Below, piece after piece: positions 1 through 9,307 of a DNA stretch of 64,000 nucleotides (positions are counted from its first letter, which is position 1; every line of letters starts with the position of its first letter). Under the pieces are notes generated by a model. The model saw only the letters and a program-made list of their open reading frames with translations, was not told the origin of the DNA and made no database searches. Both the position numbers and the translations under genes were made by a program. Origin of the DNA: Phytoactinopolyspora mesophila (GTDB lineage: Bacteria > Actinomycetota > Actinomycetes > Jiangellales > Jiangellaceae); contig NZ_WLZY01000002.1 in NCBI RefSeq assembly GCF_010122465.1, forward strand, positions 385,076 through 449,075, in the 5' to 3' direction.

Positions 1-204
1 GAACGCGAGTTGGTTGCTGGACACGCGGACCTGGCGTTCACCGGGCTGGTAACGGTGTCAGCCGGCTCAAAACAGGAGCTCGAGCTGGCACTGGAGGAGA
101 CAGAGACTGCCTGCCACCATTGCGGCCTAGACACCGTTGTGCTCTATGGGCAGCAAGACACTGCCTTCTATGCGGCGCTGCCGTTTGGGCGCGTGCTGCT
201 GTGA
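1..204 (+). CDS. SCO6880-like type IV secretion-associated protein, C-terminal end
   Basis: The reading frame is open from base 1 and ends at 204, so only the last 67 residues are seen. The tail, with its GHADLAFTG stretch and the YGQQ...LPFGRVLL ending, resembles the C-terminus of the SCO6880 family of actinobacterial conjugative elements, which sits just upstream of the VirB4-like ATPase gene. The stop codon overlaps the GTG start of that next gene (GTGA at 201-204), indicating translational coupling within a transfer operon. The family role is not known in detail; membership of the secretion channel is inferred from context. Confidence 0.7.
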   Translation, partial: ERELVAGHADLAFTGLVTVSAGSKQELELALEETETACHHCGLDTVVLYGQQDTAFYAALPFGRVLL

Positions 205-1679
205 GCGTGCGGTCGAGTCCGCTCTTTACATCGGCTGACGCGAGCGCGGCAGCCCGGCGTGCGGCCCGCAAGGAAGCACGCAGATTGATCCGTCAGAAGA
301 GGGACGACGACCGCGCGAGGCGGCGCGAAGAACAAACTGCTGAGCGCGACACTCCCCGGGACGTGACCCACCCACGAGCCGGCGCCCATGGCCCAGCGGC
401 CGGCCGGTCCTGGCTACCACTGCGTCTACAAGCGCACTACGCCACGAGCGCCGGCTTGCGCGTGCTGTATCCATTTCTCGCCGACGACGGACTCGGGGCG
501 ATCGGAATGTATATCGGCCGGGATTTGCTAGCCGGCGCGAGCTTCTGCTTCGACCCCTGGGAGCTGTACCGGGCGCGGATAGTCACGAACCCAAATGTGC
601 TGCTGGCCGGCGTCATCGGCAATGGCAAGTCCAGCCTGGCCAAGTCAATCGCCTGGAGGTCACTAGCTTTCGGACGCAAGACGTACGTCCCGGGCGACAT
701 CAAGGGCGAGTGGAGCGTCGTCGTCGAGGCGGCGGGAGGCAAGGTGATTCGTCTCGGCCCGGGGCTGCCGACAAGACTCAACCCTCTCGACGAGGGAACA
801 CGCCCGACTGGTCTGAGTGACACCCAATGGTTCACTCTCGTGAAAGCGCGGCGCCGGCAACTGCTGCGTGCGATCGCAGAAACGGTGCTCGGCGGTCCGC
901 TCGCCCCGACCGAGCAAACTGCCCTCACCACGGCGCTGGCCGTGGCCGAAGGTGCGGGAGGCACACCTACGCTGCCGACGGTAGTTCAGCATCTGCTGGC
1001 ACCCTCGCCATTGGCGACGGACCTGTCATCTGACGACGTCGCCGTTCTGCGCGACGACGGCCGCCGAGTTGGGCACGCCTTGGCGCGCATGGTCCACGGG
1101 GACCTGGCAGGCATGTTCGACGGCGAGTCGACGACCCGGTTCGATCCGGGCTTACCGATGGTGAGCCTCGATCTGTCTGCCTTCAACGAGAACGACGAAG
1201 CGCTCCCGATCATCATGACCTGCGCATCGTCGTGGCTAGAAGGGGCTCTGCAGGATGCTCAGAGCGGACTTCGGTGGATCATCTACGACGAAGCGTGGCG
1301 CCTGATGTCCGTGACCGCATTGCTGCGCCGCATGCAAGCGCAGTGGAAACTATCCCGCGCCTGGGGGATCGCCAACTTGGCCGTGATCCACCGGCTCAGC
1401 GATCTCGACGCGATCGGCGACGCAGGCTCCGAGTCCCGTGAGCTGGCCGCCGGGCTATTGGCTGACTGCTCGACCCGGATCGCTTACCGGCAAGAGAGCG
1501 ACCAACTGGGACAGTCGGCTGCGTTGCTCGGACTGAACCCAACCCAACGCGACATCATCGGCGAGCTCGGCGTCGGTGAGGGTCTCTGGCGTATCGGACA
1601 ACGCGCCTACGTTGTGTCCCACGCGCTCTCTCAGACGGAGCGAAAACTGTTCGACACGGACGAGCGTATGACCGGGTAA
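201..1679 (+). CDS. VirB4/TraC-like conjugal transfer ATPase
   Basis: This is a 492-residue P-loop ATPase expected to power assembly or substrate transfer of a type IV secretion channel on the cytoplasmic side of the membrane. Walker A reads GVIGNGKSS near residue 137 and Walker B reads IIYDEAW near residue 360. The N-terminal 50 residues are very rich in Arg and Lys, and no membrane segment is apparent. The GTG start at 201 is chosen because it overlaps the upstream stop as GTGA; an earlier in-frame start at 120 would bury the upstream tail. It lies 14 bases upstream of the coupling protein. It is shorter than classical VirB4 (about 800 residues), as is common for actinobacterial elements. 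Confidence 0.85.
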   Translation: MSVRSSPLFTSADASAAARRAARKEARRLIRQKRDDDRARRREEQTAERDTPRDVTHPRAGAHGPAAGRSWLPLRLQAHYATSAGLRVLYPFLADDGLGAIGMYIGRDLLAGASFCFDPWELYRARIVTNPNVLLAGVIGNGKSSLAKSIAWRSLAFGRKTYVPGDIKGEWSVVVEAAGGKVIRLGPGLPTRLNPLDEGTRPTGLSDTQWFTLVKARRRQLLRAIAETVLGGPLAPTEQTALTTALAVAEGAGGTPTLPTVVQHLLAPSPLATDLSSDDVAVLRDDGRRVGHALARMVHGDLAGMFDGESTTRFDPGLPMVSLDLSAFNENDEALPIIMTCASSWLEGALQDAQSGLRWIIYDEAWRLMSVTALLRRMQAQWKLSRAWGIANLAVIHRLSDLDAIGDAGSESRELAAGLLADCSTRIAYRQESDQLGQSAALLGLNPTQRDIIGELGVGEGLWRIGQRAYVVSHALSQTERKLFDTDERMTG

Positions 1680-1693
1680 GCGGGGAAGCGAAT

Positions 1694-3475
1694 ATGACCA
1701 CAGCACGTGGACGTTCAAACACAAGCCGCGAAAGCACCGTCGTCATTTCTGCAGCGCTTTGCCTGCTGGTCGCTGGCGGTGTGGTGTGGGGCGGAGCGCT
1801 TCTCGCCGCGCGGGCAGGCGGATACGGTACGCCGACGTTCACACCGGAAGCCGTCGTCGGAGCGTTGACACAACCGACCGACCTTGAATCTGCTTGGGGC
1901 CAGCCGATGCCCTCCTCCGCGGTGACCTGGACCGTCACCATCGGACTCGCCCTTGTCGTTGCTGGTTGTACTTGGCTAGCCGCCCGCCGGGCCGGAGGCA
2001 AGGAAGCCGTATCTGTTCATGCGCTACCCGGCACCGCAACCAGGCAGCAGATTCGCCGTGCTGCTTCGGCACGGACACTGCGCAAGCGTGCACGGCATCT
2101 GCGGCCGTCACTCACGAACCCTGCACCCGCCGATGTCGGTCACCAACTTGGGAAAGCACGTGGCGTACCAGTCTGGGCGAGCTGCGAGGACTCAGTGATC
2201 GTTCTCGGTCCGACCCGCTCCGGCAAGGGGCTACATGTCGTCGTCGACATGATCCTGGATGCCCCTGGCGCTGTGGTGACCACCTCGACTCGACCCGACA
2301 ACCTCACCATCACTCACAACGCCCGAGCGCGACGCGGGCCGGTGGCGGTCTTTGATCCCCAACACCTCGCTCCCGGCATCCCGGGTGGTCTTCGGTGGTC
2401 CCCGGTACGAGGATGCGCGGACCCGCAGACCGCGATGATCCGAGCGCGAGGTCTTGCCTCCGACACCGGCTTCCGTACCGGTGGAGGAGGCGTTGACAAC
2501 GACTCCTATTGGCAGGCGCAAACCGAGGCCGTCCTACGGGGCCTCTTGCACGCGGCTGCCCTCGACGATCGCACCGCCCGTGACCTGTATCGCTGGTCCT
2601 TGGACCCGGTGCACGCATCGGAGGCCGTGCGGGTCATGCACAATGCCAGTGCGGCTGCGGCGGGGTGGGCGGACGCGCTGGATGCCACGATCTCGATGGA
2701 TGAGCGGACTCGCTCGAATGTTTGGAGTGGAGTACGCCAAGCTCTAGGAGCTCTGGCCGACCCGCGAGTGCTCGACACAGTCACACCAACGACATCTGAG
2801 CAGTTCGACCCCGAGGAGTTCATAGCCTCCGGCGGGACGCTTTACATGTTGGGCACGTCGACCGGGGCCGGCGCAGCGAACGCGCTCGTCAACGCCTTCG
2901 TCGAAGACATGCTCGAAACCGCACGCCGCATCGCGGCCGGCAATCCTGGTGCGCGCCTTGATCCACCGCTCAGTCTCGTACTGGACGAGATCGGCAATCT
3001 CGTGCCTATTCCGAGCCTGCCCGCCCTGATGGCCGAAGGAGGCGGTAGCGGGATCAGCACGACGGCTGTCCTTCAGTCATTGGCCCAGGCGCGGGGCAGA
3101 TGGGGTGAGCACGATGCAGCCACGATCTGGGACGCGGCGACGGTCAAGCTGATCCTCGGTGGGGCGTCGAACTCCAAAGACCTCCAAGACATCTCTGCGC
3201 TCATCGGCGAGCGCGACGACGAAACGATCTCAACGTCGCGAGCCCACGACGGGGCACGTTCCACCTCAACGAGCCTTCGGCGCGTACCGATCCTGGATAC
3301 GGGGCAGCTCCGCACGCTGCCGTTCGGCACCGGCGTGCTGATGCTCCGCTCGGCCCCGCCGATCATCCTCAACATGGCGCCGTGGACGGACCGGCGCGAC
3401 GCAGAACAGCTGCGCCGCGAACGCGACGAGACCGAACGGCGGCTCGCCGTCGCCGCGCAGCGGAAAGGAAGGTGA
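1694..3475 (+). CDS. VirD4/TraG-type conjugative coupling protein
   Basis: A 593-residue membrane ATPase that should bring the relaxase-DNA complex to the secretion channel. Two hydrophobic segments at about residues 14-36 and 76-95 anchor it. Walker A, GPTRSGKG, lies near residue 172 and Walker B, LVLDEIGNL, near residue 430. A QSLAQARGRWGE-like segment follows Walker B, as in TraG/TraD proteins that scan for QxxxQ near the active site. The C-terminus is rich in Arg and Glu and may bind substrate. The gene follows the VirB4-like gene closely and belongs to the same operon. Confidence 0.88.
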   Translation: MTTARGRSNTSRESTVVISAALCLLVAGGVVWGGALLAARAGGYGTPTFTPEAVVGALTQPTDLESAWGQPMPSSAVTWTVTIGLALVVAGCTWLAARRAGGKEAVSVHALPGTATRQQIRRAASARTLRKRARHLRPSLTNPAPADVGHQLGKARGVPVWASCEDSVIVLGPTRSGKGLHVVVDMILDAPGAVVTTSTRPDNLTITHNARARRGPVAVFDPQHLAPGIPGGLRWSPVRGCADPQTAMIRARGLASDTGFRTGGGGVDNDSYWQAQTEAVLRGLLHAAALDDRTARDLYRWSLDPVHASEAVRVMHNASAAAAGWADALDATISMDERTRSNVWSGVRQALGALADPRVLDTVTPTTSEQFDPEEFIASGGTLYMLGTSTGAGAANALVNAFVEDMLETARRIAAGNPGARLDPPLSLVLDEIGNLVPIPSLPALMAEGGGSGISTTAVLQSLAQARGRWGEHDAATIWDAATVKLILGGASNSKDLQDISALIGERDDETISTSRAHDGARSTSTSLRRVPILDTGQLRTLPFGTGVLMLRSAPPIILNMAPWTDRRDAEQLRRERDETERRLAVAAQRKGR

Positions 3476-3588
3476 CGCCCCGGCCCCATGGCGTACGTGC
3501 TGCCGGTCCCCAGTTCGTAGGACGTCGGGGTCGGCGGCATCTGTGAACGACGGTGTACAGCAGGCAAGCCGACGAATGGAGAATCGCC

Positions 3589-4182
3589 TTGACCGAGGTT
3601 CGATCCGCTTGGACAGACATGCTGGAAGATTACGAACGACGCAAGCAAGCGTATGACGACGAGCAACACGCCTATGAGCAGGAACTTGAGCGCGCTGGAT
3701 ACGGCGAGGCCGCTCGACGAAGTTACATTGAAGCTGGAGATCCGGATTTCAATGAGGCGGAGTGGGACGAGAACATCATCCCGGCGGCGGAAGCTTCCGG
3801 AGAGCTCCCGGAAAGACCCATGCGTCCGCTGCATCCTTATGAACAGATCACGATCGACGCCGGCCACGAGGCCATGGGAGAGAGCCTTCGTGAACATCCC
3901 ACACGTGGGCTCTTCGACATGACGCCTGAACAAGCACGCCAACATAGCGAGCACATTGATAGGCGCACATCGGAGATCCGGGCGGCCCGAATCAAAGCCC
4001 TGCGTGATACTCCGGCGGCGCAGCGCTCGGAAGGTGCTGGCGACGTCAAGGGCGTTGCTCAGGCTGATATCAGCGACGGGCCGCAAGCGGTCCCGCCAGA
4101 TGAGCGTCATCTGCTCCGCCCCCTGACCGGTCACCGGTCCCATCAGCCACCCGAGGTCGGCGGCCCGCGGCGTGGGCTGTAG
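3589..4182 (+). CDS. Charged hypothetical protein of the transfer operon
   Basis: No family is recognised. The product is hydrophilic, about 197 residues, rich in Glu, Arg and Tyr, with a probable N-terminal helix (DMLEDYERRKQAYDDEQHAYEQEL) and no membrane segment. The TTG start at 3589 is preferred because GGAG lies six bases upstream. A GTG at 3553 is in frame but has no ribosome-binding site. It follows the coupling-protein gene by just over 100 bases on the same strand, so it is probably an element-specific accessory protein. Existence as a gene is likely; function is unknown. Confidence 0.6.
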   Translation: MTEVRSAWTDMLEDYERRKQAYDDEQHAYEQELERAGYGEAARRSYIEAGDPDFNEAEWDENIIPAAEASGELPERPMRPLHPYEQITIDAGHEAMGESLREHPTRGLFDMTPEQARQHSEHIDRRTSEIRAARIKALRDTPAAQRSEGAGDVKGVAQADISDGPQAVPPDERHLLRPLTGHRSHQPPEVGGPRRGL

Positions 4183-4392
4183 CCAAGTTGGGCTGCCAGC
4201 AGCCCGGCTTGGATAGAACGGGACCCGGTCGCTGTTGGCGACCAGTTATCGGGAGTGGGTCGTGCGGACCGCCTTCTTCCCATCAGGCATCCCGTCCTCT
4301 CTAGCCCCGTGGGCGGGTGCTCAAAGGCTAGTAGCGACGTCCGGTGGATCATCGGAAGGCTCGATCAGGTCGGGCGTAGCGTGCTGATGGGG

Positions 4393-4728
4393 TCAGCGCG
4401 CGCTCGGACGTCGCGGCCGGGGTCCGTTATCAGGAGATCGAGCGCCACGGGCGTTCCGGGACTGGGCGGTTGGCATGCGCCGATAGACGTCGTGTGGTTT
4501 GAGCCAGATCTCGTTGCTCTCGACGCGGGGGTCGTCGATGGCGACAAGGACATGAGAGTAGTCCCATCGCTTGGCCCAGCCCTCGATGAAGCACTCACCG
4601 TCGCGTGCGAAGGCGACGCGCACCCGAACGGGTACTGCATGCTCCTGCTCGACGAGCATCGCTGGGTGTGCGGGCCAGTGACAGTTCAGAATCTCCTGGC
4701 TGCCGTTGGTTTCGGGCTCGGCTGACAT
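4393..4728 (-). CDS. Small element-encoded hypothetical protein under a LexA-like site
   Basis: A 111-residue soluble protein of unknown function. The middle part (WDYSHVLVAIDDPRVESNEIWLKPHDVYRR) is well-behaved protein sequence and is why the minus strand is preferred over the 156-codon plus-strand frame across it. The C-terminal 20 residues are Arg/Pro/Ser-rich. The gene stands alone, pointing away from the DUF4913 gene, and its start lies 13 bases from a GAAC-N4-GTTC palindrome. SOS control is therefore inferred. The protein could be a regulator or accessory factor of element transfer, but nothing in the sequence settles it. Confidence 0.55.
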   Translation of the reverse strand: MSAEPETNGSQEILNCHWPAHPAMLVEQEHAVPVRVRVAFARDGECFIEGWAKRWDYSHVLVAIDDPRVESNEIWLKPHDVYRRMPTAQSRNARGARSPDNGPRPRRPSAR

Positions 4729-4741
4729 GCTCGCTAGAATA

Positions 4742-4753
4742 GAACAAAAGTTC
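4742..4753. promoter_or_regulatory. LexA/SOS-box-like palindrome GAACAAAAGTTC
   Basis: GAAC and GTTC half-sites separated by four bases match the LexA consensus of Gram-positive bacteria (GAAC-N4-GTTC). The site is 13 bases upstream of the minus-strand gene ending at 4393, in the gap shared with the plus-strand DUF4913 gene. DNA damage control of mobile elements is well known in other systems; here it is inferred from the motif only. Confidence 0.5.
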
Positions 4754-4916
4754 GACTGCTGTCACGGCTTCGGGCCTCGATGCAGCCGTCCGTCCTGTTG
4801 AAAACGCGCGGTCGCTGTTCCTGTGCGCGAACAGACGTCTCCCTTCGGCTGGAGAGGTTCTCAGACGGCGATGTGAAGTCGTAGTCGAGGTGCCAACGGC
4901 GAGGAGGTGCGGCGGC

Positions 4917-5447
4917 GTGGATGACCTTCATGACGAGTCGGATCCGAATGCCGACGGTCTAGATCCGGCTGTTGTCGAGGGGTTGGTCGCGGAGTTCATT
5001 GGTCCGAAGGCGCGGAGACCGGTCCGCTGGCACGAGATGTCCGGAGACGATTATGAGCGGACGTTCGTCGACCTCGCCGGGTGGGTGCGTCGGGTTGCTA
5101 TCCGGTATCAGCTGGACAGTCGGGAGCTGCCGCCTTGCTGGTGGCGGCATGGCGCGCTCATTGAGGAACTGACTGCGCTGTGGGGCTCATGGGAAGTGGC
5201 ATACAGCGACCGTCAGAGCGCGTCGGCAATGGCCGACTGGCACAGCATCTTCAACGAGACGCGCACTCGCCTGCGCGAATGGACCTCGCGGACGGGCTGC
5301 TCCGCTCGCGAACACCGAGGCGGGACTACGCCGCCATGGGCCGACGATCTGTACAACCACTGGTGGAGCGAATTCATCACGGCGGTTCTGGACGAGCGTG
5401 AAGTCGAGGCAGCGGCGGTTCATCCGGATGCTGGGAACCGAGAATGA
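4917..5447 (+). CDS. DUF4913 family protein
   Basis: About 176 residues. The pattern matches DUF4913 of actinobacterial plasmids and integrative elements: a DLAGWVRR...RY segment, ELPPCWWRHGALIEELTALWGSWEVAY, a WHSIFNETRTRLREWT segment and a late Cys. Function is unknown; the family sits beside replication and transfer genes. The GTG start at 4917 is chosen because GAGGAGG lies eight bases upstream. Its stop overlaps the ATG of the primase-polymerase gene (5444), so the two are translationally coupled. Confidence 0.75.
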   Translation: MDDLHDESDPNADGLDPAVVEGLVAEFIGPKARRPVRWHEMSGDDYERTFVDLAGWVRRVAIRYQLDSRELPPCWWRHGALIEELTALWGSWEVAYSDRQSASAMADWHSIFNETRTRLREWTSRTGCSAREHRGGTTPPWADDLYNHWWSEFITAVLDEREVEAAAVHPDAGNRE

Positions 5448-6313
5448 TGCTCGAAGCTGCGTTGAGGTGCGCGTCGTCGGGCCTGCCTGTGTTTCCCTGT
5501 GTGCCGGGCGCCAAACGTCCACTCATTCAGCGCGGCTTCTACGCCGCCACGACTGCCTTGGACGAGATCCTTGACTGGTGGACCCGCTGGCCTGAGGCAA
5601 ACCTGGCCATGCCAACCGGGCGGCACGGCGGGCGAGTCACCTTTGACGTCGTCGACATCGATGTTCACTCCGGCGGCAATGGATACCCGCAGATGAAGAA
5701 GCTCGGCGACGCGGGACTGCTCGACGGCTGGACACACATGGTGCGCACACCAAGCGGAGGAGTGCACATCTACTATCCCGGCACCACTCAGAGAAACGGG
5801 ACCCTGCCGGGCGCACATGTCGACTTTCGATCCACCGGCGGCTACGTGCTGCTGCCGCCATCGTCGATCAGCGTCCGCGGCCACCTGAGCCCCTACGTGA
5901 CTGTGGCCACCAGCTCGCAGCCCAGTGCACCAGTGAACTGGGAAGCCATCCGCGAGCATGTCATGGAGATCGGCCCGGGACGTCGCCCGGCAGCCCGGAC
6001 GCCTATCTCCAACATGGAGAACGCGTCGCCGGAGCGTGTTGTAGCGACTCTGGCTCGCTACGTCGCCCAGACACCCGAAGGAAACCGAAATGATGTCCTG
6101 TACTGGGCGTCCTGTCGGGCAGCGGAGCGAGGTGTGCGCGACGCGCGACCGTTGCTCGAGGCAGCCCTCCGCGCTGGCCTGGAACAGCGTGAGGCAGCTC
6201 GGACGATCTATTCGGCCTACCGCAGGATCGCGGCCGACGGGCCGGTGCATGAGTACCCGTCGCCACATCAGTCGCGGCGCGAAGATGGGCGACGAGAGTA
6301 TCCACAGCCTTGA
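5444..6313 (+). CDS. Bifunctional DNA primase/polymerase (Prim-Pol)
   Basis: A 289-residue archaeo-eukaryotic primase-type protein. The N-terminal Prim-Pol domain shows GLPVFPCVPGAKRPL, WWTRWPEANLAMPTG, an acidic VVDIDVH metal-binding motif near residue 70, TPSGGVHIYY and GGYVLLPPS. It should synthesise primers for replication or second-strand synthesis of the excised element. There is no fused helicase domain; the C-terminal 100 residues are a short helical region, so a helicase must act in trans. ATG at 5444 overlaps the preceding stop. Confidence 0.88.
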   Translation: MMLEAALRCASSGLPVFPCVPGAKRPLIQRGFYAATTALDEILDWWTRWPEANLAMPTGRHGGRVTFDVVDIDVHSGGNGYPQMKKLGDAGLLDGWTHMVRTPSGGVHIYYPGTTQRNGTLPGAHVDFRSTGGYVLLPPSSISVRGHLSPYVTVATSSQPSAPVNWEAIREHVMEIGPGRRPAARTPISNMENASPERVVATLARYVAQTPEGNRNDVLYWASCRAAERGVRDARPLLEAALRAGLEQREAARTIYSAYRRIAADGPVHEYPSPHQSRREDGRREYPQP

Positions 6314-6399
6314 ACTCCCGAGGGAAGTCATCGCTGTGTTTATCCACAAACGTGGCCGGAAGGAAGACACGTGATCAGCAGCCACGGAAAGCTGAGAAA

Positions 6400-6750
6400 A
6401 TGAACGACACTACCCAGCTTCATATGCAACCGTTCCCGGCGCACCTTTCCGAAGCGTGCGAGTGGTTGTCGGCAGCCGAGCGCCACGACGCCAACCCTGC
6501 CGACGCGCCAGCTATCCGCGCACTCATTACCGCAAGCGAGGTGCTGACTGCACTCACCGACGTCGCCCCGCCGTACCCGAGAGTCAACGAGCGTCGTCCA
6601 CCGCTCCCACTCGGCGCGGTACTTCCAACTGTTCACGACGCACTCGATCGGGCCGCGACCGGAGCCGGCACCGATGTCGAATTGCGGCTGAGAATCGCCA
6701 AAGCAATGCGCCTTCTCGCTGATCACGATCCCTCGGATGGCGTGCCGTGA
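6400..6750 (+). CDS. Small hypothetical protein
   Basis: A 116-residue, mostly helical, acidic soluble protein without recognisable family. ATG at 6400 follows GGAAAG at a good distance; an earlier in-frame start at 6310 would overlap the Prim-Pol end and is not preferred. The stop overlaps the GTG start of the next gene (GTGA, 6747-6750), so both are probably made together. It may be an accessory replication or stability factor of the element; this is context only. Confidence 0.6.
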   Translation: MNDTTQLHMQPFPAHLSEACEWLSAAERHDANPADAPAIRALITASEVLTALTDVAPPYPRVNERRPPLPLGAVLPTVHDALDRAATGAGTDVELRLRIAKAMRLLADHDPSDGVP

Positions 6751-8072
6751 CCTACGACGAAGAACTCAGCCGCCTGGCCATCGAGCTCGCCAACCTCACC
6801 ACGATGTCCCCACGGGTCGACACCGGCGAGCTCGCCCTGGTAGACGACGCCCGTGTCAGCGTCCGGCGGCTCTGCAGACAAGTGCTAAAGGACATCACCG
6901 GTGAGGCTTCGGTCCCTGAGCCGTTGCTCGGAGACCTGATCACTCAGCCAATTGGCTCAACGTTGGGTCTGCTGAACTCCGAACCTGCTTCGTATGCCCC
7001 CACGCGCGATCCCGCCGGCTGGCTCGACTATGCCGTAACGACCGAAGCAGGGCGGCAATGGCGCGAGATCCGCCGACACGCAGCCCTAGCAGCTCATGAG
7101 TGGAACGCAGTGCCGGCCGAAGCGCGTCCCCATGGCGAGGACGCTTGGCCTGTCGTCGCCGACGTGGCCGTGCTCGTCGAGGCCGCTGCCTTGCTCGACC
7201 GAGACTTGGCGCGAGCACATCCGGACGCAGCAGCCACCGGCCAGGCTTATGCCCGCGAGCGAGACGGGTGGGAACTCGCACTTGCCGGTGAGCACCTGCG
7301 GCGGGTTGCCACGACGGGCCCACTGCCCGAGGGTGCGCCACTGCCGGATGGCCGTCTTGACACGCCGATCCGCGTGCGGGCGCTGGCCGAGCTGCCCAGA
7401 GCCACTACACGGCTGAACCACCTGCTCCGCATAGCCACGCACCTCAGACCCGAAGGCGTTCAGGCTTTGGTCCACGCGCATGCGCGTAGCCTGCATTCGG
7501 TCGCGGCAGTGCTGGATCAGCAAGACGGCAAAGATGCACTGCGTCCTGTCGCGGACAACATTCGCCGCATCGCCAAATCTGTCAACGCGATCAGTCGCCA
7601 CACCCGCGCGTTCACATCGCTCGCCGCAGACGATCCGCGCCCACTGCACCAGGTTCGCGAGATCCGTATGGCTCTGCAGCAGCTCGATGGCCGCGGAGCC
7701 GCCTTGGCGAACGAATCCGAGCGGCGAGCCGTCGTCCGCAGCGTTCAGCCCGCGCTGTCCACTGTGACGTCGTTCCGTGATCTCATCGACAGGCTGGTCA
7801 GCCACGGCGAATGGTGTGAGCGGCCCGAATTCCAGCCGCAGGCCCAGACACCCGGCCTTCCACCCGACGACCCAATCCGCGGCCGACTTGCTGACGCCGT
7901 CGATCGTGCCGCCAAGCAGGCCGAGCTGCTCGCGACTCAGCTGCCATCGGGCCAGCCTGCAACTCGAAGCGGCCCGATCCCGGGGCCTCGGGACGTGCTC
8001 GATACCGGTGTGTTCCGCCGAGATCGCCAGCGTCCGCGCGTTGGACGTCCAAGTCGTCCCTCGATCGGCTGA
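6747..8072 (+). CDS. Helical hypothetical protein of the element
   Basis: A 441-residue protein with long amphipathic, Ala/Arg/Leu-rich helices throughout, a few His (LHSVAAVLDQQ, ISRHTRAF) and an Arg/Pro-rich tail. No catalytic motif, signal peptide or membrane segment is visible. It is coupled by GTGA overlap to the small gene before it and is followed by transposase debris, so it is the last gene of the replication cluster. Function unknown; an element-encoded structural or DNA-associated role is possible. Confidence 0.65.
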   Translation: MTYDEELSRLAIELANLTTMSPRVDTGELALVDDARVSVRRLCRQVLKDITGEASVPEPLLGDLITQPIGSTLGLLNSEPASYAPTRDPAGWLDYAVTTEAGRQWREIRRHAALAAHEWNAVPAEARPHGEDAWPVVADVAVLVEAAALLDRDLARAHPDAAATGQAYARERDGWELALAGEHLRRVATTGPLPEGAPLPDGRLDTPIRVRALAELPRATTRLNHLLRIATHLRPEGVQALVHAHARSLHSVAAVLDQQDGKDALRPVADNIRRIAKSVNAISRHTRAFTSLAADDPRPLHQVREIRMALQQLDGRGAALANESERRAVVRSVQPALSTVTSFRDLIDRLVSHGEWCERPEFQPQAQTPGLPPDDPIRGRLADAVDRAAKQAELLATQLPSGQPATRSGPIPGPRDVLDTGVFRRDRQRPRVGRPSRPSIG

Positions 8073-8281
8073 TACGGTGGCCGTGCCTAGGTTGGCGGAA
8101 ACGGTAGCGACCGCGAGTTGTGAGCGGATCGCGGACACGGTGGCTTGGCGAACTTTGGGCATAGAGCGTCGACCCAGCTCTCGCGGACGTTGGAGAGTGA
8201 CTGCTCGAACATTGCGTGGTCTTTGAGAGGGCCAGAGCTGCCCGCCCAGGAGCCTCGGCCACGGCGGTCTCGTTGGACCCG

Positions 8282-8645
8282 AGTCGTACTTCTTGTGTGT
8301 CGCCCAGTCGGTGCCGGTTGCGGTGAGGATTTTGCGGGCGGTGGCGGTGAGTGGGTCGGTGGCGGTGTGTACGTCGCCGGCGATGTTCACGGTAATCTGC
8401 TGTAGTGGCCGTAGCGTCCGGATGATCTTCTTTATGCTCAGTCCGGTGGCGTTCTGCAGGTGACGAGCGACCGCGAGAGCGGTCACCACGACGGTGAGGT
8501 GGGCTTCGATGGCGTCGCGGTCGTGGTGAAAACACGGGACGTGCACGACGGTCGCTCTTGCTGAGCCGGAACGAGGCTTCGACTTGCCATAGCGAGTGGT
8601 AGGAGCTGATCTCGCTCAGGGGCAGTTGGTCGAGCAAATCAGATG
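8282..8645 (-). pseudogene. IS1634/IS4-type transposase, C-terminal remnant
   Basis: Reading the minus strand, one frame gives SEISSYHSLWQVEASFRLSKSD and the next gives CFHHDRDAIEAHLTVVVTALAVARHLQNATG, which together are the C-terminal catalytic part of an IS1634-like DDE transposase, including the YxxLWxVExSFR motif. A frameshift near 8545 separates the two parts and the N-terminal two thirds are absent. It marks the left edge of the cargo pocket; a fragment of the same family lies at 11180-11256. Confidence 0.75.
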
Positions 8646-8808
8646 GAAAGATCCAGGTTGAGTCCAAAGCTGAGATCCGTAAACGCATAGGTCGTTCGAC
8701 TGACAAAGCGGATGCAGTGTTGCAAAGTCGAGGGACCGAAGCTGAGCGGCCTATGGTGGTCAAGTCTCCGCTCGCAACAGAGAGTACCGGCCAGCCGTCA
8801 GTCATCGC

Positions 8809-9297
8809 TCAACGGATGCCACGGATCAGTGAGCGCAAGCCAGCTTGGCAACGGCGCAGCAGAGGCTGAATCTTAACGTCACTTCGATCAGGCTTAGCCA
8901 AGATGTGCTCATATGCGGCCAACCGCATCGAGACGTCTCGAAGATCCTTCAGCGCACAGTCAGCATGGCGTCTGGAGCCATGTTCGTGCCAGTACAAGGT
9001 CACCAGTAGTAAAACCGAGACAACGAGAAACGATATGAGCGGCGCTCTGGATATCGCTCCCACGTCTGCCTCCAACTGTGAAAGGACCACGGATGAAGTG
9101 AATGCCACGACAGCGAGAAATAGTGCGAGATAGCTCACACTGCTAGGTTCGCGTTGGATCGCGAATCTAAGATCCTCGCGATTCCTGTGAAGTGCGGCAA
9201 TCGCCATCAGTTGATCTTGCGTGTTGGCCCGACGGAAGATCTCCATGTCTTCGGGCTTAAGGTCACCCTCAAGCGGTATGTCGCCCAACGTCGTCAT
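8809..9297 (-). CDS. Two-helix membrane protein next to HEPN-like gene
   Basis: About 162 residues with two hydrophobic segments (SYLALFLAVVAFTSSVVL and ISFLVVSVLLLVTLY) separated by a short loop, a soluble N-terminal part and a soluble Arg-rich C-terminal part. The start at 9297 (MTTLGD) is chosen because the more upstream ATG at 9342 lies within the end of the preceding gene. It follows the HEPN-like gene by 10 bases on the same strand and is probably co-transcribed. The architecture fits a membrane effector or anchor partner; the family is not recognised. Confidence 0.6.
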   Translation of the reverse strand: MTTLGDIPLEGDLKPEDMEIFRRANTQDQLMAIAALHRNREDLRFAIQREPSSVSYLALFLAVVAFTSSVVLSQLEADVGAISRAPLISFLVVSVLLLVTLYWHEHGSRRHADCALKDLRDVSMRLAAYEHILAKPDRSDVKIQPLLRRCQAGLRSLIRGIR

Positions 9298-9307
9298 TGA
9301 TGCGCGC

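Noticed and set aside
3073-4143. 356-codon minus-strand frame opposite the coupling-protein end and the next gene
   Set aside because: Arg/Ser-rich shadow of two plus-strand genes with no motif or ribosome-binding site.
4255-4725. 156-codon plus-strand frame
   Set aside because: It is the shadow of the minus-strand 111-residue gene, which has better protein-like composition and a regulatory site upstream.
7086-8546. 486-codon minus-strand frame
   Set aside because: Only the first about 88 codons are transposase remnant; the rest is antisense to the 441-residue plus-strand gene.
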